DNA of 64,000 nt from Rapana venosa (Eukaryota > Mollusca > Gastropoda > Neogastropoda > Muricidae): positions 9,968,967 through 10,032,966 of the forward strand of contig CM054145.1 of the NCBI GenBank assembly GCA_028751875.1, written 5' to 3'. Both the position numbers and the translations under genes were made by a program. Positions 1 through 12,003 of the stretch are shown here, one piece after another (position 1 is the stretch's first letter; each line of letters begins with the position of its first letter). Under the pieces are notes generated by a model, which had not been told where the DNA came from, searched no databases, and worked only from the letters and a program-made list of their open reading frames with translations.

Positions 1-300
1 CACAACCTAACCAAACAAAATATATATTTATCAACCTATTTATCTTTTGTACATAAAGCCTAAGTGTGTTTAAAACTTTCTTACCTTCTAGTGAGCAGTT
101 TTATTGAAAGATCACACTAAAAAAAATAATTTAAAAAAGCCTCTGACAAATTTCAGAGGGGACAAAAAATAGATGCTACAAAGTCAAGACTGCAAAACAA
201 CAAAGAAATCAAAGTGCAGGCATTGAACCATATCACAGTATCATTTTCATATAATATCTTGCACAAATTGTGTTATCTCATTCTATCATTAACATGTATT

Positions 301-307
301 CTCTCTC

Positions 308-389
<82 letters not shown>
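301..389. repeat. (CT)n microsatellite
   Basis: Almost uninterrupted CT dinucleotides broken by a few TCATC and TAGT units. An apparent open reading frame of alternating Leu and Ser across it is an artefact of the repeat. Confidence 0.95.
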
Positions 390-391
<2 letters not shown>

Positions 392-644
392 GCAAAACTT
401 TCTTCTTTCGTCAGAAATCTTCAGGCACCAAAACTAATGATGTTCAAGTGCTGATCAAAACAGTTTTAATTTAATACTGCATTAGCGTCAATATCTGATA
501 TTGATTAATATTCCAAAAGCATAACAGACACATTGTATTAAAGGGTAATGTCAAATGCATAATATGTCTGATAATGAAAAGTTCCTCACATTTTATCATA
601 CTCTAACTCACTCTCCTAAATGCGTTCGCATGTATGCATGTGCA

Positions 645-716
645 CACACACAGTGTAAAAAGAAAGCATATAAGTGCTTATTCCACTATCCTCAAAATAA
701 AAGAATAAAATTAATA
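645..716 (+). mobile_element. 3' end fragment of tRNA-headed SINE family D
   Basis: Matches the family-D tail: a GTAAAAA..AGCA block, then AGTGCTTATTCCA, ATCCTC and an AATAAAAGAAT tail. Only the last ~70 bp remain; a CA-rich stretch follows to about 770. Confidence 0.6.
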
Positions 717-940
717 AAACACACACATACATATTCACTCACACACACACATAAAATCACAGTGTCACAGTAAGAATATCATAACAACTTCTTTAAACAT
801 TAGGAAAAACCTCCACCCACATAATTATCTACAAAACAAATTATCATATACATCACAGACATGTTCACCTCAGAATGATTGCACCACAGCTACTGTATCA
901 CAGAAATTCACATGATGATGAAGAAGAAAATGAAGATGTT

Positions 941-1203
941 TCATAAGTTATGTGGTCGTAGAGGAGCGAGGCATCAGAGACCTCACTTCTCTAGGGGCCA
1001 GTATATTGAAGGCAGCGCCCATCTCCTCTCCCTCACTACTTTACCTACCCTGACCCTAAAGAAGCAGGTACCCATTTACAGCCGGGTGAACTGGGCGACT
1101 GTATGCACAAACGGTCACCCATCCATTTGGTAACCATGCTTGACATTGCTTAACGTTGGCTTGGGGAAAGCAAGTGCTCTGATCGTCGAGCTGTCCGGAC
1201 CCT
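941..1203 (-). mobile_element. tRNA/5S-headed SINE (family A), near full length
   Basis: Reading the minus strand, a divergent tRNA-like start is followed by a 5S-rRNA-like segment containing GGATGGGTGACCG, then the family body (CAGCTGTAAATGGGTACC type block, GGTCAGGGAAGGTAAAGCAG type block) and a GCCTCGCTCC..ACCACATA end. This copy is among the most diverged in the window. Confidence 0.8.
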
Positions 1204-3048
1204 ATGATGATACATAACTTGAATAACTCAACAAGTGACATTGGAAGTATTTCCAGTATCTGTCAAACTTGAATTCTGTTCTGAAGAATTCAGTGGACAG
1301 TTTCTTGCAAATTAAAACTGGCAGCAAAATATTTAGAAGGAATGAGGCGAGCACATTTCTACACTAAGGTCACAGGTAGGCAAGTGAAATACTCCTCTCA
1401 GCCCTTTCCCTTAATTCGTTTCTATCACTGGTGATCAATGGATTTTTTCTGAAAATGTCCCACTTATTTTTAAAAGTATTAGATTGTTCAACTTTTTTCT
1501 GAATACACTGAAATATATACACTTTTTGGTCTGTAATTGCACTTTTTTTTTTTAATAACTTCATATTGCTGAATGATTATTACTAAAGAATGTAGAAGAC
1601 TTCAAAAACTGTTTAGAATTAAATGGAAACAAATTCAGTTTTTCCTCAGCTAAATAAAAAACAACTTGCTCATGCAATGCTGAATGACGTAAAGTTGACA
1701 AGATAAAAAGTTTGTACATATGCCACATCAAATGAATGAGGCTTGGGGACCTACCAAGAAGTTATCAGCAGAATGGGCAGACAACATCACTGAATGGATC
1801 AGGAAGAGCTTCTCCACAACCCAGGCACTTGCACACAACCGCCGCAAATGGAGCCAACCAGTGCAACATTCATCACTGCAGTGCCCCTACAATCCTGGAG
1901 GAGGTATGGAAGCAGATGAGATGAGATGCTGAGCATGTATTGTACACCATCAGTAAAATTAAAGTCAATATTCATGCCACCAAGTGTTAAACTACATTTC
2001 TCAATCTAAAAATGTATCTAGCATATATCTCAGTTCTTTTTTGAGAGTGGTTACCTGCACTTGGTTTCCTCCACCACCATTTCCTCAATTTTTTTTAACA
2101 CTATTTTTCATGTTTCATAATAATGTGACATGTAAAGAAGTCGGAGAAGAAAAATAACATGAAAAAAAACAGTTATAGGGGAAGAAATAAACTTGAAAGA
2201 CCAAGTGTTGTAAGAAAGCACCAGCGTACAGCTCAAGAAGATAAAACATCAGTACACACAGAAAACAGTGCAGTCATTTTGCAGTAAACACATTCATGGC
2301 TGCATACCAATAAAAAAACAACAAATAATTACATTTTCCATCCATATTTACAGATAAAACCATGTGGTTTACAGACCAAAAAAAACCTGTGTTCCATTCA
2401 GACTACAAAACGATTGAGAAGAAAATTATCTTCATTGTCTATGATCTGTTGCAAGTTTTCAATCCCAATGGAAACTTGTTCAAGAGTTGTTGAGAGTTTT
2501 GTCCACAGCCTTTACAGGACTACCTCCCACCTCACTAGCAAAGGTTGGTCATGATGCCTGGATAGAGTCAGAGCCTTTTAGAAAGAGTAAGCCTCCTTTG
2601 GCAGAAACTAGAAAAATTCTACACATTGAAAATTAAACCAGGAAACATACAAAGTAAGAGACACCCAAATCAAGACAAAATTAACTAATTTCAGTAGAAG
2701 ACTGAGCCACAATTCATTTAAGCAAACAAAATGTATTGAAGACATAGGTAAAAAGGTCTGCAATCATCTATAGAGATTAAGCAATACTCTCACTACATGA
2801 GACAAATAGGTCTGCAAAGCCTCTGAATTTGATCAACTTTCAACACATTTCTCCAGAAAGACCCCACAAAAGTGATGGAAAGCTTGCAACAGAACTACAG
2901 TTACCTACTTAACAGAGAATACAGGTTCTCATTTTGAGAGTGTAAACTACTCCTTCCCGATTCCATTTGACAACTTAACGTTCTTGTGTAAAAGTAAATA
3001 ACATTTTCATTCACCGCCAGAATTTAAAATCAAGAAAAAGGGAAATAA
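1204..3048. other. AT-rich non-coding stretch downstream of the NHL gene
   Basis: No protein-coding exon, RNA gene or repeat family seen elsewhere in the window was recognised here. Short open frames near 1720-1930 have no domain signature. Part may be 3' UTR of the minus-strand NHL gene whose stop is at 3435, but no polyadenylation site could be assigned. Confidence 0.5.
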
Positions 3049-3452
3049 ATATTTATCACAGAAAGGAGATCTCAAATCTAAGGTGTATGTGACATACCAA
3101 TCACCAGTTTTAAAAATTTAGAAGAAAGCAGATATGACCAAACATGAGTAATTGTCAGAAATAGTAGTACCAGTCATTGAAAAGTACATACATGTACACA
3201 ATAACCAGTATGGCTTTATAACACGTTCAAGCATCCGGAGATGTAATAGTCAGTAGTATATATTTATCACAGGAAGATCTCAAAAAGATGTGTGTGATGT
3301 ACCAATCGCCAGTTCTAAAAATTAGAAGGAAACATATACATGACCTAACACTAGTATGGATTAAGAACTAGTCAGTAGTAACAGTCCGTGAAAAGTACAT
3401 GTCCAACAATAATCAGTATGGCTGTATAACGTACTCAAGCATCCGGAGACGT
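3049..3452. repeat. ~200-bp tandem duplication spanning the NHL gene stop codon
   Basis: Copies at about 3049-3242 and 3260-3452 share ordered blocks: TTTATCACAG, GATCTCAAA, ACCAATC.CCAGTT, GAAAAGTACAT, CAGTATGGCT and TCAAGCATCCGGAGA. The last block in the right-hand copy is the end of the NHL coding sequence (minus-strand TCT CCG GAT GCT TGA); the left copy is a decayed duplicate now downstream of the gene. Confidence 0.8.
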
Positions 3453-4058
3453 CGCAGGAGTCCTCTTCTTGCTGGAGGCCTGTTTGCCTTCATGACAGGG
3501 GCACTCACGGTAGCGGAAAATCTTCACACAATGAAGCCCCGTCATGGAAAACTCCGAGACGACCAGGTGACCCTCCGGGCCCACAGCCAGGGAATGCACA
3601 CACCCCACCTCGTCTGTGGGCAGAGCCACCTGCTTGAGAAACGTCCCCGTGTCGGTGAACAAGCTGATGGAGTGGTTCAGCGTGTCCGCCACAAGGATCT
3701 GTCCCAACACACTGACGAAGATCCCGCCCAGGGAACAGCTCAGCCCTTCCGCGTGCGACTGGGGCGTGAACTGGCGAAGGAGATCGCCTTGGAAGTTGAA
3801 GACTTTGATGCGCTGATCGGCGGGGTCGCTGATGATGACCTCCTCCTGCTCGCTGACGCCCACATGGAGGGGAGAGCCTTTGGGGACCGTGCTGCTGCAG
3901 GGGACGGGGAAGGAGGTGACTGGCTCCATCTCCTGGAACAGCTCCACCGTCCTCTCCAGCGTGCAGACGGCCAGGTTGTACTGACGGTCGCAGGCCAGGC
4001 TGTAGGGCTCGTGCTGGAGGGCGACCTGGCTGAGGTACTCCCCTTCCTCTGAGAACAC
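3435..4058 (-). CDS. NHL protein, coding exon 3 (terminal)
   Basis: The acceptor TTGGGCAG precedes GTG TTC TCA; the phase-0 entry matches the preceding exon. It encodes about four blades and a tail ECPCHEGKQASSKKRTP.., ending at TGA 3437-3435. It is visibly GC-richer than its flanks, which supports coding. An open frame on the opposite strand (3399-4052) is a shadow. Confidence 0.92.
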   Translation of the reverse strand: MFSEEGEYLSQVALQHEPYSLACDRQYNLAVCTLERTVELFQEMEPVTSFPVPCSSTVPKGSPLHVGVSEQEEVIISDPADQRIKVFNFQGDLLRQFTPQSHAEGLSCSLGGIFVSVLGQILVADTLNHSISLFTDTGTFLKQVALPTDEVGCVHSLAVGPEGHLVVSEFSMTGLHCVKIFRYRECPCHEGKQASSKKRTPATSPDA

Positions 4059-7000
4059 CTGCCCAACAAAGACAGGTCAAATTTGTACGATTTGAATCCG
4101 GGTCAGAACTAGACTGCACCACCCACTCTGGAGCAAAGGTGTACAGAATAATAATAATAATGTATGGAATTTATATCGCGCTGAATCTTGTAAAGCAACA
4201 AATCAAAGCGCACAGATTTTTTTTTTTATGATTTTTTTTAATTTATGCCTGTGTCTGTCAGTCCAGGAAACAGTCCAAATTTGTCTGAATCTTGGCATTC
4301 ATTTCTCTGACATTCATTCATAGCCAAGGCAGATTTCTCTGACGTTCATTTATCACCATGGCAGATTTCTCTGTATAATAAGTCAGTCACAGCTGTTCTC
4401 CCCATAATGCATGTACCAACAATGCAGAAACTTTTTTTTTTCATTATCTATTTTTTATTTGTTTTCCTCTAAGAACGGATTTTTCCAACAGAGTTTTCCT
4501 ACAGACAACTCTCAGATTGTTTCAGTGGTTTCCTCGTGTACTAAATGCACGTTGTAGTCAGGGCCTCAGTTTATCATCTTGTCCTAAAGACAAGCACTTG
4601 GATCACTACTCATGGTCAGTCTAGTGTTTAGGGGGGAAATCTGGCGCCAATCAAAAGTTCAACCTGGGACTGTTCACATTCCAAATATGCTAAATGACTA
4701 TTCCTCGCTAATACTAGTGGGCTTTGGGAAGCTCAGCCTACTGCAAGTTAGAACCAAATGTATTGAAGTAATACATAAAAATATGAAAGGCCGAAGAATG
4801 GACCAAAAAGGCAGAAAATAGACAAGAAGGAGGTGATAAGACGACAAGGAAGAAGGCAGAAACCCAGAGAAGGATAGAAAAGAGGGAATTCCTAGCGCAT
4901 GATTTCCAGAAGGCCGAGGTGCTATTTATACTGACAGGCCCCCGGCATCCCCACGGAGGAAAATACAATATAGAATGCAATGTGATATAGTACAATACAA
5001 TAGGGGAGCAAGGCGCCCATCTCCTCTCCCTCACTGCTTTACCTTCCCTGACCCTAAAGAGGGCAAGGTACCCATTTACAGCTGGGTGAACTGGGAGAAC
5101 TGTACTGAAGCCAAGGCACGCAAACGGTCACCCATCCAACTGGTAACCACGCTCGACGCTGCTTAACTTGGCTGGGGGAAAGCGAGTGCTCTGACCACTG
5201 AGCTATCCCGTCCCCAGCACAATACATACATATATATATACCTGTATTCGCTTATTCTTCCTGTCGGCAACAGCAAAATCACCATTGGGCATCTCAGTCA
5301 CATCTGTGGGTTCATTCAGCTGCCCAGGTCCGGAGCCCAGCTTTCCGAAGGCCCGTTTAAACACTCCAAACTGATTGAGGATCTGCACCCTGTGGTTCTG
5401 GCTGTCAGCAACAGCAATGTCGCAATCCAGGGTGGCGCACAGTCCCCTAGGGTACTTGAATTCCCCATAGCCTGAACCTCGCTCACCCACCTGGTACAGC
5501 AGTTTATCTGGCCTGCAGACATAGGAGGACTGTTGTAGTTGTTACATTTACATTCCAGAGAAGATTTATGGATGGTACAGGATGCATGCTGGGTATGTTC
5601 ATGTTTCCATATTCCATGGTGAGAATTATGGGATCTTTAACATGCATATTTGATTTCTGCATGTGTATATGCATGAAGGGAGCAAAGGTACTGGCAGGTC
5701 TGCACTTTGAGATGATGCGGGAGATTGTCAAAAATCCCCACCCTTACTTCACCAGATGCTACAGCCAAGATTTAAACTCAACTTCACAGACCCACAGGAC
5801 TGAAGTCAAACGGTTTTAACCACTTGGCTGTAGTGTCAGTCAAGATGTATAATAGGTGGTGACTGGTAAAATCTAGGGAGGCACCGTGGTCAAGTGGTTT
5901 AGGTGGTCAACTCGTGATCCAGAGGTCGCGGGTTCGATCCCCGCTCGGCTCGGTGTTGTGTCCTTGGGAAAGACACTTTACTCCTATTTTCCTCACTCCA
6001 CCCAGGTGTACAAGTGGGTACCAGCTCTGCTGGATAAGTATCTGGTGACAGACTAGCGTCCTGTCACAGGGGTGGTGAAAAACCATCAGTTTGCTTAACG
6101 CTACAGAAACCGGGATAAGCTCCGGCTCTATGGGCCTTCTGGCTCGAAAGAACATACTACTACTACTGGTAAAATCTAGGAAAGAATAAGAGAGGATGAA
6201 GTATGATTTTTACTTTCTTCATTCAACCGTAATCTCATGTTTTGTATTTTTAACACATTTTGGAGAAGTTTTTTGGGGGTGGGTGGGTAATGTTTAACTA
6301 CCATTTATGTTACTGTGATGATAATTATTGTTATTATCATCATTATCATAAACTTTTATTACTATTCCCATCATCATCATCCTTTGTATGCGAGTGTGTG
6401 TGAGTGTGTGTGCATGCCTACATGCATGCATACTTGCATGTATGCACATACAAGCAATGTCTTCCATACTGACTGCAATACAAGATCAGAATATTGCTTT
6501 TTTTTAAAGTAGTGGAGCTTCTTCAGTGTTCTCCTCCATCCCCCTACACTCACTCACTCACTCACACACACACACACACTCACACACTCACTCACACACA
6601 TGTTAAACTCACACACACAACACTGTCACACAAACACTTACACACACACCGTCACACACACTGTCACATACACACACTATCTCACAAACACACACATGCA
6701 TACACACACACATACATACACACTTCCAAATGGATATACAACCAACAAACCCTTAAAAACTGAAACAAGAAGAAGAGCAGTACTCAAAATCTTCACACAA
6801 CAAAACTGTTGAATGCACATTGACTGCGAAACAATGCATACTTTTTCTTGCTGCTGGGAGTGTCGGTATCTCTCCTCTCGTGAGAGGCCAGGACGTCATC
6901 GTAGGTTGAGCGCAGACCATGGGACAAGAGCCAGGCATCCCATCGCTTTGATGCCGTGTGTCTTTTTATCACTTCCGCTCGACAGTCGTGTACTGAAACC

Positions 7001-10000
7001 AATATCACCACCTCAGTGAAAATGCAGACATAATGGAAGTCCCTTGCACACTCTTTGTTGTTATAGGAATTTTTATGATTTTTGTTTTCAAATTCAAATT
7101 TGTTGTTGCATACTCTGTCATATAATAATGTTTACATAGAGATGAAACCCAAAAAAAGGGAAAGACAGAAAGCAAGAAACAACAAAATTGAGAGAAAAAA
7201 AGGAATGGGAGCAGGCAATTTTTTAAAATAAAAAAGACAGAAAGAAAAAGAAAGAACTCAAGACATGAGTAGTGATAAAGAAACAATATATACAGATTCC
7301 AATATAAAGTGAGCTCCATGTCAACATTCCTTATTGTTTACCTAAGAACAATGATATTATTACAACAAACATAAATGGGTCAAAATACAAAGTTGATGTT
7401 CAACATGTATTATCTTTTCTGTCAGTAAGCAAGGCTTGTCTTTTACATAAGGTAATGGGGGGGGGGGGTGGGATAGCCTAGTGGTTAGAACACTGCTCGT
7501 GATATGACAGCCCAGGATGGAGCACCATTTTAAGGAAATTTACCCTGGAGTTAACACCAGTACTGACTCCACTCCTCCAAAAGTCCATCAGATGAGACTA
7601 TAAACCACGACCCCCATGTGCATACACATGCAGAACATATTGTGCACACGTTAAAAACCTGTTCCACCTTTCAGAAGTGCAGGCCATTTCATGCCAGTAG
7701 GAATGAATTTAAGAAACACCATGCGCACAAGTGTCATGTTTAGACACCATTCCTGATGTCGGAATGCAGCCACCTTAATGGTGGGCAAAAACAGTCGCAT
7801 CCGCAAAATCTCACCATGGAGAAATCTCACCATCTCAACTTGGAGCTTTAGCCAAGGAATGAAAAAATAAATCATTATAAATCATTATAATAATCTACAA
7901 AAAAGTACCACAGTGGGAAAACATTGCAAGACTGTAATAAGCATACTTTTCTAACTCATTTAAAACATGATCCATCTAAATCTCACAGTTGCAAAACAAA
8001 CAAAAAAAGGGTATATCTTTGAAGAAAGGGGGGGGGGGGGGGGAGTAAAAATGATGTATTTAACAAGCTTTGCTTTTACTTTCTGCATCAGTGAAAGTCA
8101 TCAGAAACTATTCAGAAAATCTGAAATCCAAGAAAAAAATCAATCAAATTAATGCTAGTGAACTGCCTTTTACACCAGTGTGCATAAAAAGAACAAAAAG
8201 ACCAACAGTACAACCAGCAACAAAATTCCTATTGCACTGTTGTTGTTAGTTTTATTGTTGTTGTTGCTGCTATAGTACTTGTTGCTGTTGTTATATCTAC
8301 TATCATTATTTGCTCCACAGATGCATTCATTAATACAATGACCATCCACTGTGATGTGCTCTCTCTCTTCCAGTGATTTATACACATCATTTCTTCTTTG
8401 AACCCTCAGACAGGAACTATTATAGCCTGTCATGTCAGTGAAAATGTGTTGTGCTGCCATTAAATGCCTGACAAGTCAGGCCCATTGCATGTGACTTTGG
8501 TGTGGGAGAGAATCATTATCTTTCAAGTCTTACTGAGAAAAAAGGCTGTAGAATAGACCAAGGTGGAAAACGGATAAGAATAAGGTGACAAGAAGAAGGC
8601 AGAAACAAAGAGAGGGCTAAAAAAGAGGGCATTCTGAGTTTCCTGAAGGTGGGGATGCTATTTATACTGACAGCCCCCACCCCCCGGACACACCTCTCTA
8701 AATGCTTGAAACTTTTCTCTCTGCTAAATGCTTGAATTGATAATCTAATACTGACACAGCAGCCAAAACATGAGATGGTTCAATCAAAGACAGTGGAAAA
8801 GCAGGGAAGAGATAGACAAACAGTTATAAAACACACAAGATGGATTTACACTTGGGTTTCCTGGAAACAAGATGGAATGGATTAGCCAATAACAACATTT
8901 CCATGGCTTTAAGCCCACCAAACCAGATTATGAAAGAAGAATTAACCCAGTCCAAAAGCTTTGTCAGTTATTAATGTAAGCAAAGTACAAAGGCCTACAT
9001 TTAACATATTGTCATGCTTTAAAAACTTATGCCGACATTGTCTTCATCCCCCGTGGGGATGCCAGGGCCTATCAGTATAAATAGCATCACCACCTTCTGG
9101 AAATTCTGTGCTAGAAATTTCCCTCTTTTCTTTCACTCTCTTTGTTTCTGCCTTGTTCCTTTCCTTCCTGTCACCTCCTAGTTTCTGCCTTCTTGGTCCA
9201 TTCTCCTGCCTTTTTTTCAGAAAGACTTAAAAGATAACAAATCTCTTATGCTGAAGTTGGATGCACTGGGCCTGACTTGTCAGGTAGTGTGACGCATTTT
9301 TCCGCATATAACAGACAACAATAGTTGCTGTCTGAGTGTTTTGACGAAGAAGATGATTAACTTCATCCATGACAAGCTCTTAGCAAAACAACCTATACTG
9401 ACATTAAAGGAGAAAAAAAAATTTAAGTTAGGACTTGGCTGCCTTTATGGTAAAGTATTTCTTCTTTTTTTTCCTTCATCAAATGCTCTGGCACCAACTA
9501 TTGTTTTCTGTCACATGAGCGAAAATGCATTGCGCTGCTGTTAAGTGCCTAACAAGTCAGGCCCAGCACAACCCAATGAAAACGTCATACTGCTAATTGT
9601 AAAATGATGTGCTTGAAATGTCTAGCAAATGCTCTGATTACAGTGCATCAAAACTTTTAATCAATTGCTGGGAGTTTTGGGGGCTGATACATAGCACTTT
9701 TTTTCACTGTGTTTGTGTTAACTTTATTTTTATTGAATAAACCTCAAAAACCAAACCAAAAAATTCAACCACCACCACCACGACCCAAAATCAACCAAGC
9801 AAATAAAAACAACAACAAAATCCTTGTCCAAATAAAACAATTAAAGAAATAAATATCCACAGATCTATAACGCATCAAAACATAACTAGAACCCCCCAAA
9901 AATCCAACAAACATGAAATGAAAAACAACTAAAAAAATCACATATATATTACTGGCAAAACTGAAATGAATAGAGCCACACAAAAAAACCCACATCAGCA

Positions 10001-10797
10001 ACAAATAAACAAAAAGAACAACAAAAAACAAACAAAAGTTCCAGCAAAGTTTCCTGTGATTATTCTCACCAACATTGATCCACTTCAGTCTTCTCACCTA
10101 CCTCCAATCTGAGAGTGACACCAACATTATATTTCAGCTGGTTAAGGTTGGACTTTTTTGGTCTGGGGAGGTGGTTTTCTTCTCTTTCGGAAGGAAGGGG
10201 GGAGGTGGGGGGGGGGGGGCCACGATCACAAATCCAACATCACCCAGTCAAGAGTGTCATATTTAGCACACCTTTTTCTTTTACCACGTCCAAGTGCGGT
10301 CAGTTTCTGCTGTAATCAGCACCAGCTGGGATGGGATGGATAGCAGCTGAAAGTGGGGGAAACTGACAGCTGAAAGGGGGGGGGGGGGGGGGGGGGGGTA
10401 GCCTAGGGAGGGAACAATCACATTCACAAAAATCTCACCATTGGTAATCTACCCGAGAAACAAACAACAAAAATCCATTACACATGAACCAAGCATCAAA
10501 TATATAACCCACTGAGCCAATTGGCCCCCCACATCCCAATCCCAGAAAGAAAGGCATTCGGTTCAACACAACTTCCTGGAATATGGCACGGAATTATCAA
10601 CCCAGAGATAAAGTGGCTGATAGCAATACTATGGATCAAATCTATCGAGCAATTCTAGCATATCATGGTACAACTTTACGACACTGACACTACCTTTGGT
10701 ATGGATAAATCAGCTAGCATTCTGCAGCAGTACACAATGGGATATAATGTGAGAAAGACACATGTAACAACATGCATTTCTGTTGTACGTAAACACA

Positions 10798-10833
<36 letters not shown>

Positions 10834-10978
10834 CTAAAATAAACGATGTGTGAACTGCAGCATTAGTGTGTCAAAGATGATACAGCAAAACAAAATGACA
10901 AAATGAAACATAAGAAAGAAGCATGATCATTCAGGCACAATCTCCCTAATCTATGCCTACACTTGTAATATATATAAG

Positions 10979-11058
<80 letters not shown>

Positions 11059-11469
11059 TCACACACACAATTTTTCCAAACTCTTGCAAAACTAGCTGCT
11101 GCATGCAACACAAACACATACGAACAGGCATGCACGCTGGCTTAACATGTGTTGATATGATAATAAATGAGTCCTTACACACAAATCCATTCCATGTGAT
11201 TCGACAGCAGAAGATTTCCACTGAAAACTGTGGATACACACCAAAACATTAACACTGGTGCATTTTTTCAAAGGAACAAAGGCTCATATGAGAATGAAAC
11301 AGCAGATACATTTTTCATAATATATATTTAGTGGAAAGCAATAAGCATATAATTTGAAAGATCAAAACTGTTAGAAGCTTCTATTTGATAGTATGGGTTA
11401 AATCATTAAAATTACAAACTTCATTTGTTTAGTGCACTGTAAGTGTGTGTGTGAGAGACAGGCAGAGAG

Positions 11470-11568
<99 letters not shown>

Positions 11569-12003
11569 ACATTTCACTCAGTAACTGTTCATCTATCTAT
11601 CTTCAGAACTACACACACACACGCACATACACTCTCACACACACACACTAGCTACCACCATGATCAACGAATACATAATAATAATAATAATATATGGAAT
11701 TTATATAGCGCTGAATCTTGTAAAAAAACAAACAAATCGAAGTTGGTCTTGTGTTCTTTGTATGATATTTTGAGGAGTCTTCTGTGGCACAAATCGAATA
11801 CATCACAGCACTTTTCTCTTTTTTCAGGGCAACAAAAAGACAAATCTCTCAACAAACAACAAACCTGGTCTGTCTCTGCGAGCAGTGAAAACCTGACGAC
11901 CACTGTCATGGTACAGCTCTCTCAGGGTGGGAACAGCAGAGCGAGGGGTCACAGCCGTATAGCCGTAGCTGTACATGCGATACTTGGACAATTGGTCCAC
12001 CAT
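3435..12003 (-). CDS. NHL-repeat beta-propeller protein (342 aa, three coding exons)
   Basis: Coding exons, 5' to 3' on the minus strand: 12003-11865, 5507-5242, 4058-3435. Junction phases agree (1, then 0) and give 342 residues. NHL repeats are the six-bladed propeller units of TRIM-NHL proteins and usually bind RNA or protein. Residues 47 onward read VGERGSGYGEFKYPRG, IAVADSQNHRVQIL, FAVADRKNKRIQVF, VIISDPADQRIKVF and ILVADTLNHSISLF, the repeated (A)D..N.RIQ.F blade signature; the count is about six blades. The N-terminal ~46 residues are polar, Tyr-rich and unrecognised. No RING, B-box, signal peptide or membrane helix is visible, so it is probably intracellular. The start ATG at 12003 is the first after an in-frame upstream stop if the 5' exon is spliced as proposed. 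The C-terminus is basic and Ser/Thr-rich. The orthologue is unknown to me; the TRIM2/3/32/71 NHL domain is the nearest named class. Confidence 0.85.
4330..4690 (-). mobile_element. SINE family E, diverged copy
   Basis: Shares with the copies at 25270-25600 and 51640-51975 the blocks GGCAGATTTCTCTG, ACAACTCTC, the TCATCTTGTCC.AAAGAC..AGCAC stretch and CACTACTCATGGTC. Very decayed; no tRNA-like head could be aligned confidently. Confidence 0.5.
4783..4960 (-). mobile_element. Hairpin-ended repeat (family B), partial
   Basis: Contains GATTTCCAGAAGG..GAGGTGCTATTTATACTGACAGG..CCGGCATCCCCAC, the hairpin end of family B, preceded by GACCAAAAAGGCAGAAAATAGAC. The distal GAAGAA end is missing. Confidence 0.75.
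5003..5215 (-). mobile_element. tRNA/5S-headed SINE (family A), 3'-truncated
   Basis: The minus strand starts GGGGACGGGATAGCTCAGTG (tRNA A-box-like), then AAGTTAAGCAGCGTCGAGCG and the GGATGGGTGACCG 5S-like block, then the body. The family 3' end is lost near 5003. The copy lies in the intron between NHL coding exons 2 and 3. Confidence 0.85.
5242..5507 (-). CDS. NHL protein, coding exon 2
   Basis: It encodes two clear blades (..GEFKYPRGLCATLDCDIAVADSQNHR.. and ..GQLNEPTDVTEMPNGDFAVADRKN..). The donor is CAG|GTATATA. Two acceptor AGs lie 5 bp apart (TGCAG at 5513 and GCCAG at 5508); only the downstream one keeps frame with the preceding exon (phase 1) and with the NHL blades, so it was chosen. 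Confidence 0.88.
5546..5830 (-). mobile_element. tRNA-headed SINE family J
   Basis: The minus strand shares with 45483-45735 a GTGGTTAAAACCGTT..GACTTCA head, GGTGA.TAA..GGGGATTTTT.AC.ATCTCC, GCAGACCTGCCA, TATACACATGCAGAA and CATGTTAAAGATCC. It is followed at 5831 by unique sequence and then by a nested SINE insertion. Confidence 0.65.
5878..6164 (+). mobile_element. tRNA-derived SINE with 16-bp target-site duplication
   Basis: A tRNA-like head (AGTGGTTTAGGTGG A-box region, GGTTCGATCCC B box) is followed by a ~200-bp body and a (TAC)n tail. It is flanked by perfect 16-bp repeats ACTGGTAAAATCTAGG at 5862-5877 and 6165-6180, so both ends are exact and the element is full length (287 bp). It sits in an intron of the NHL gene. 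Confidence 0.92.
6540..6725. repeat. CA-rich microsatellite block
   Basis: Irregular CACACA/CACTCA units with GTCACA interruptions. Open frames here encode only Thr/His repeats. Confidence 0.9.
7456..7705 (+). mobile_element. tRNA-headed SINE (family D), 3'-truncated
   Basis: GGGATAGCCTAGTGGTTAGAA (A-box-like) is followed by the family-D body: CTGGAGTTAACACCAGT, GATGAGACTATAAACC, TGTGCACACGTTAAA. The tail ends near 7705 and abuts a family-F tail fragment (about 7755-7870). Confidence 0.8.
7755..7870 (+). mobile_element. 3' tail of SINE family F
   Basis: Carries the shared tail GTCGGAATGCAGCCACCTT, ATGGTGGGCAAA, AAAATCTCACCAT, TTGGAGCTTTAGCCAAGGAAT seen at 12590-12680, 33360-33470 and 45755-45845. 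Confidence 0.65.
8392..8688 (-). mobile_element. Hairpin-ended repeat (family B), near full length
   Basis: Complete order on this strand: hairpin end at 8688, the TTTCTGCCTTCTT..TCC.TTCTCC..CTT middle, the TGACTTGTCAGGC block and the CTGACATGACAGGC..TTC end near 8392. Hairpin arms GTGGGG.TGC/GCATCCCCAC are partly eroded. Confidence 0.75.
9047..9354 (+). mobile_element. Hairpin-ended repeat (family B), near full length
   Basis: It starts CCCCGTGGGGATGCC..GTATAAATAGCATC, continues with CTTTGTTTCTGCCTTGTTCC, CTTGGTCCATTCTCCTGCC and GGCCTGACTTGTCAGG, and ends in TGACGAAGAAGATG. About 308 bp. Confidence 0.8.
9495..9570 (-). mobile_element. Hairpin-ended repeat (family B), distal fragment
   Basis: Only the distal ~75 bp: GGCCTGACTTGTTAGGCACT..AGCGCAATGCATTTTCGCTC on the minus strand. 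It lies 140 bp from the preceding full copy in opposite orientation. Confidence 0.7.
9571..10370. other. Non-coding, no recognised feature
   Basis: AT-rich intronic sequence of the NHL gene. Contains A-rich CAAACAAA stretches (9730-10050). No exon or family member recognised. Confidence 0.5.
10376..10398. repeat. G homopolymer (23 bp)
   Basis: Uninterrupted G on the plus strand, followed by a GTAGCCTAGG start resembling a decayed family-D head. Confidence 0.95.
10798..10831. repeat. G homopolymer (34 bp)
   Basis: Uninterrupted G run inside the NHL gene intron; it can form a G-quadruplex in principle. True length is uncertain because such runs are error-prone. Confidence 0.9.
10972..11056. 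repeat. (TA)n microsatellite
   Basis: Nearly perfect TA dinucleotides, self-complementary. Open frames of Tyr-Ile repeats on both strands are artefacts. Confidence 0.95.
11462..11569. repeat. (GA)n-(GT)n compound microsatellite
   Basis: About 40 bp of GA repeats pass directly into about 60 bp of GT repeats. Confidence 0.95.

Noticed and set aside
3399..4052. 217-residue plus-strand frame opposite NHL exon 3
   Set aside because: A GC-rich antisense shadow; the minus strand has clear NHL motifs and splice sites.
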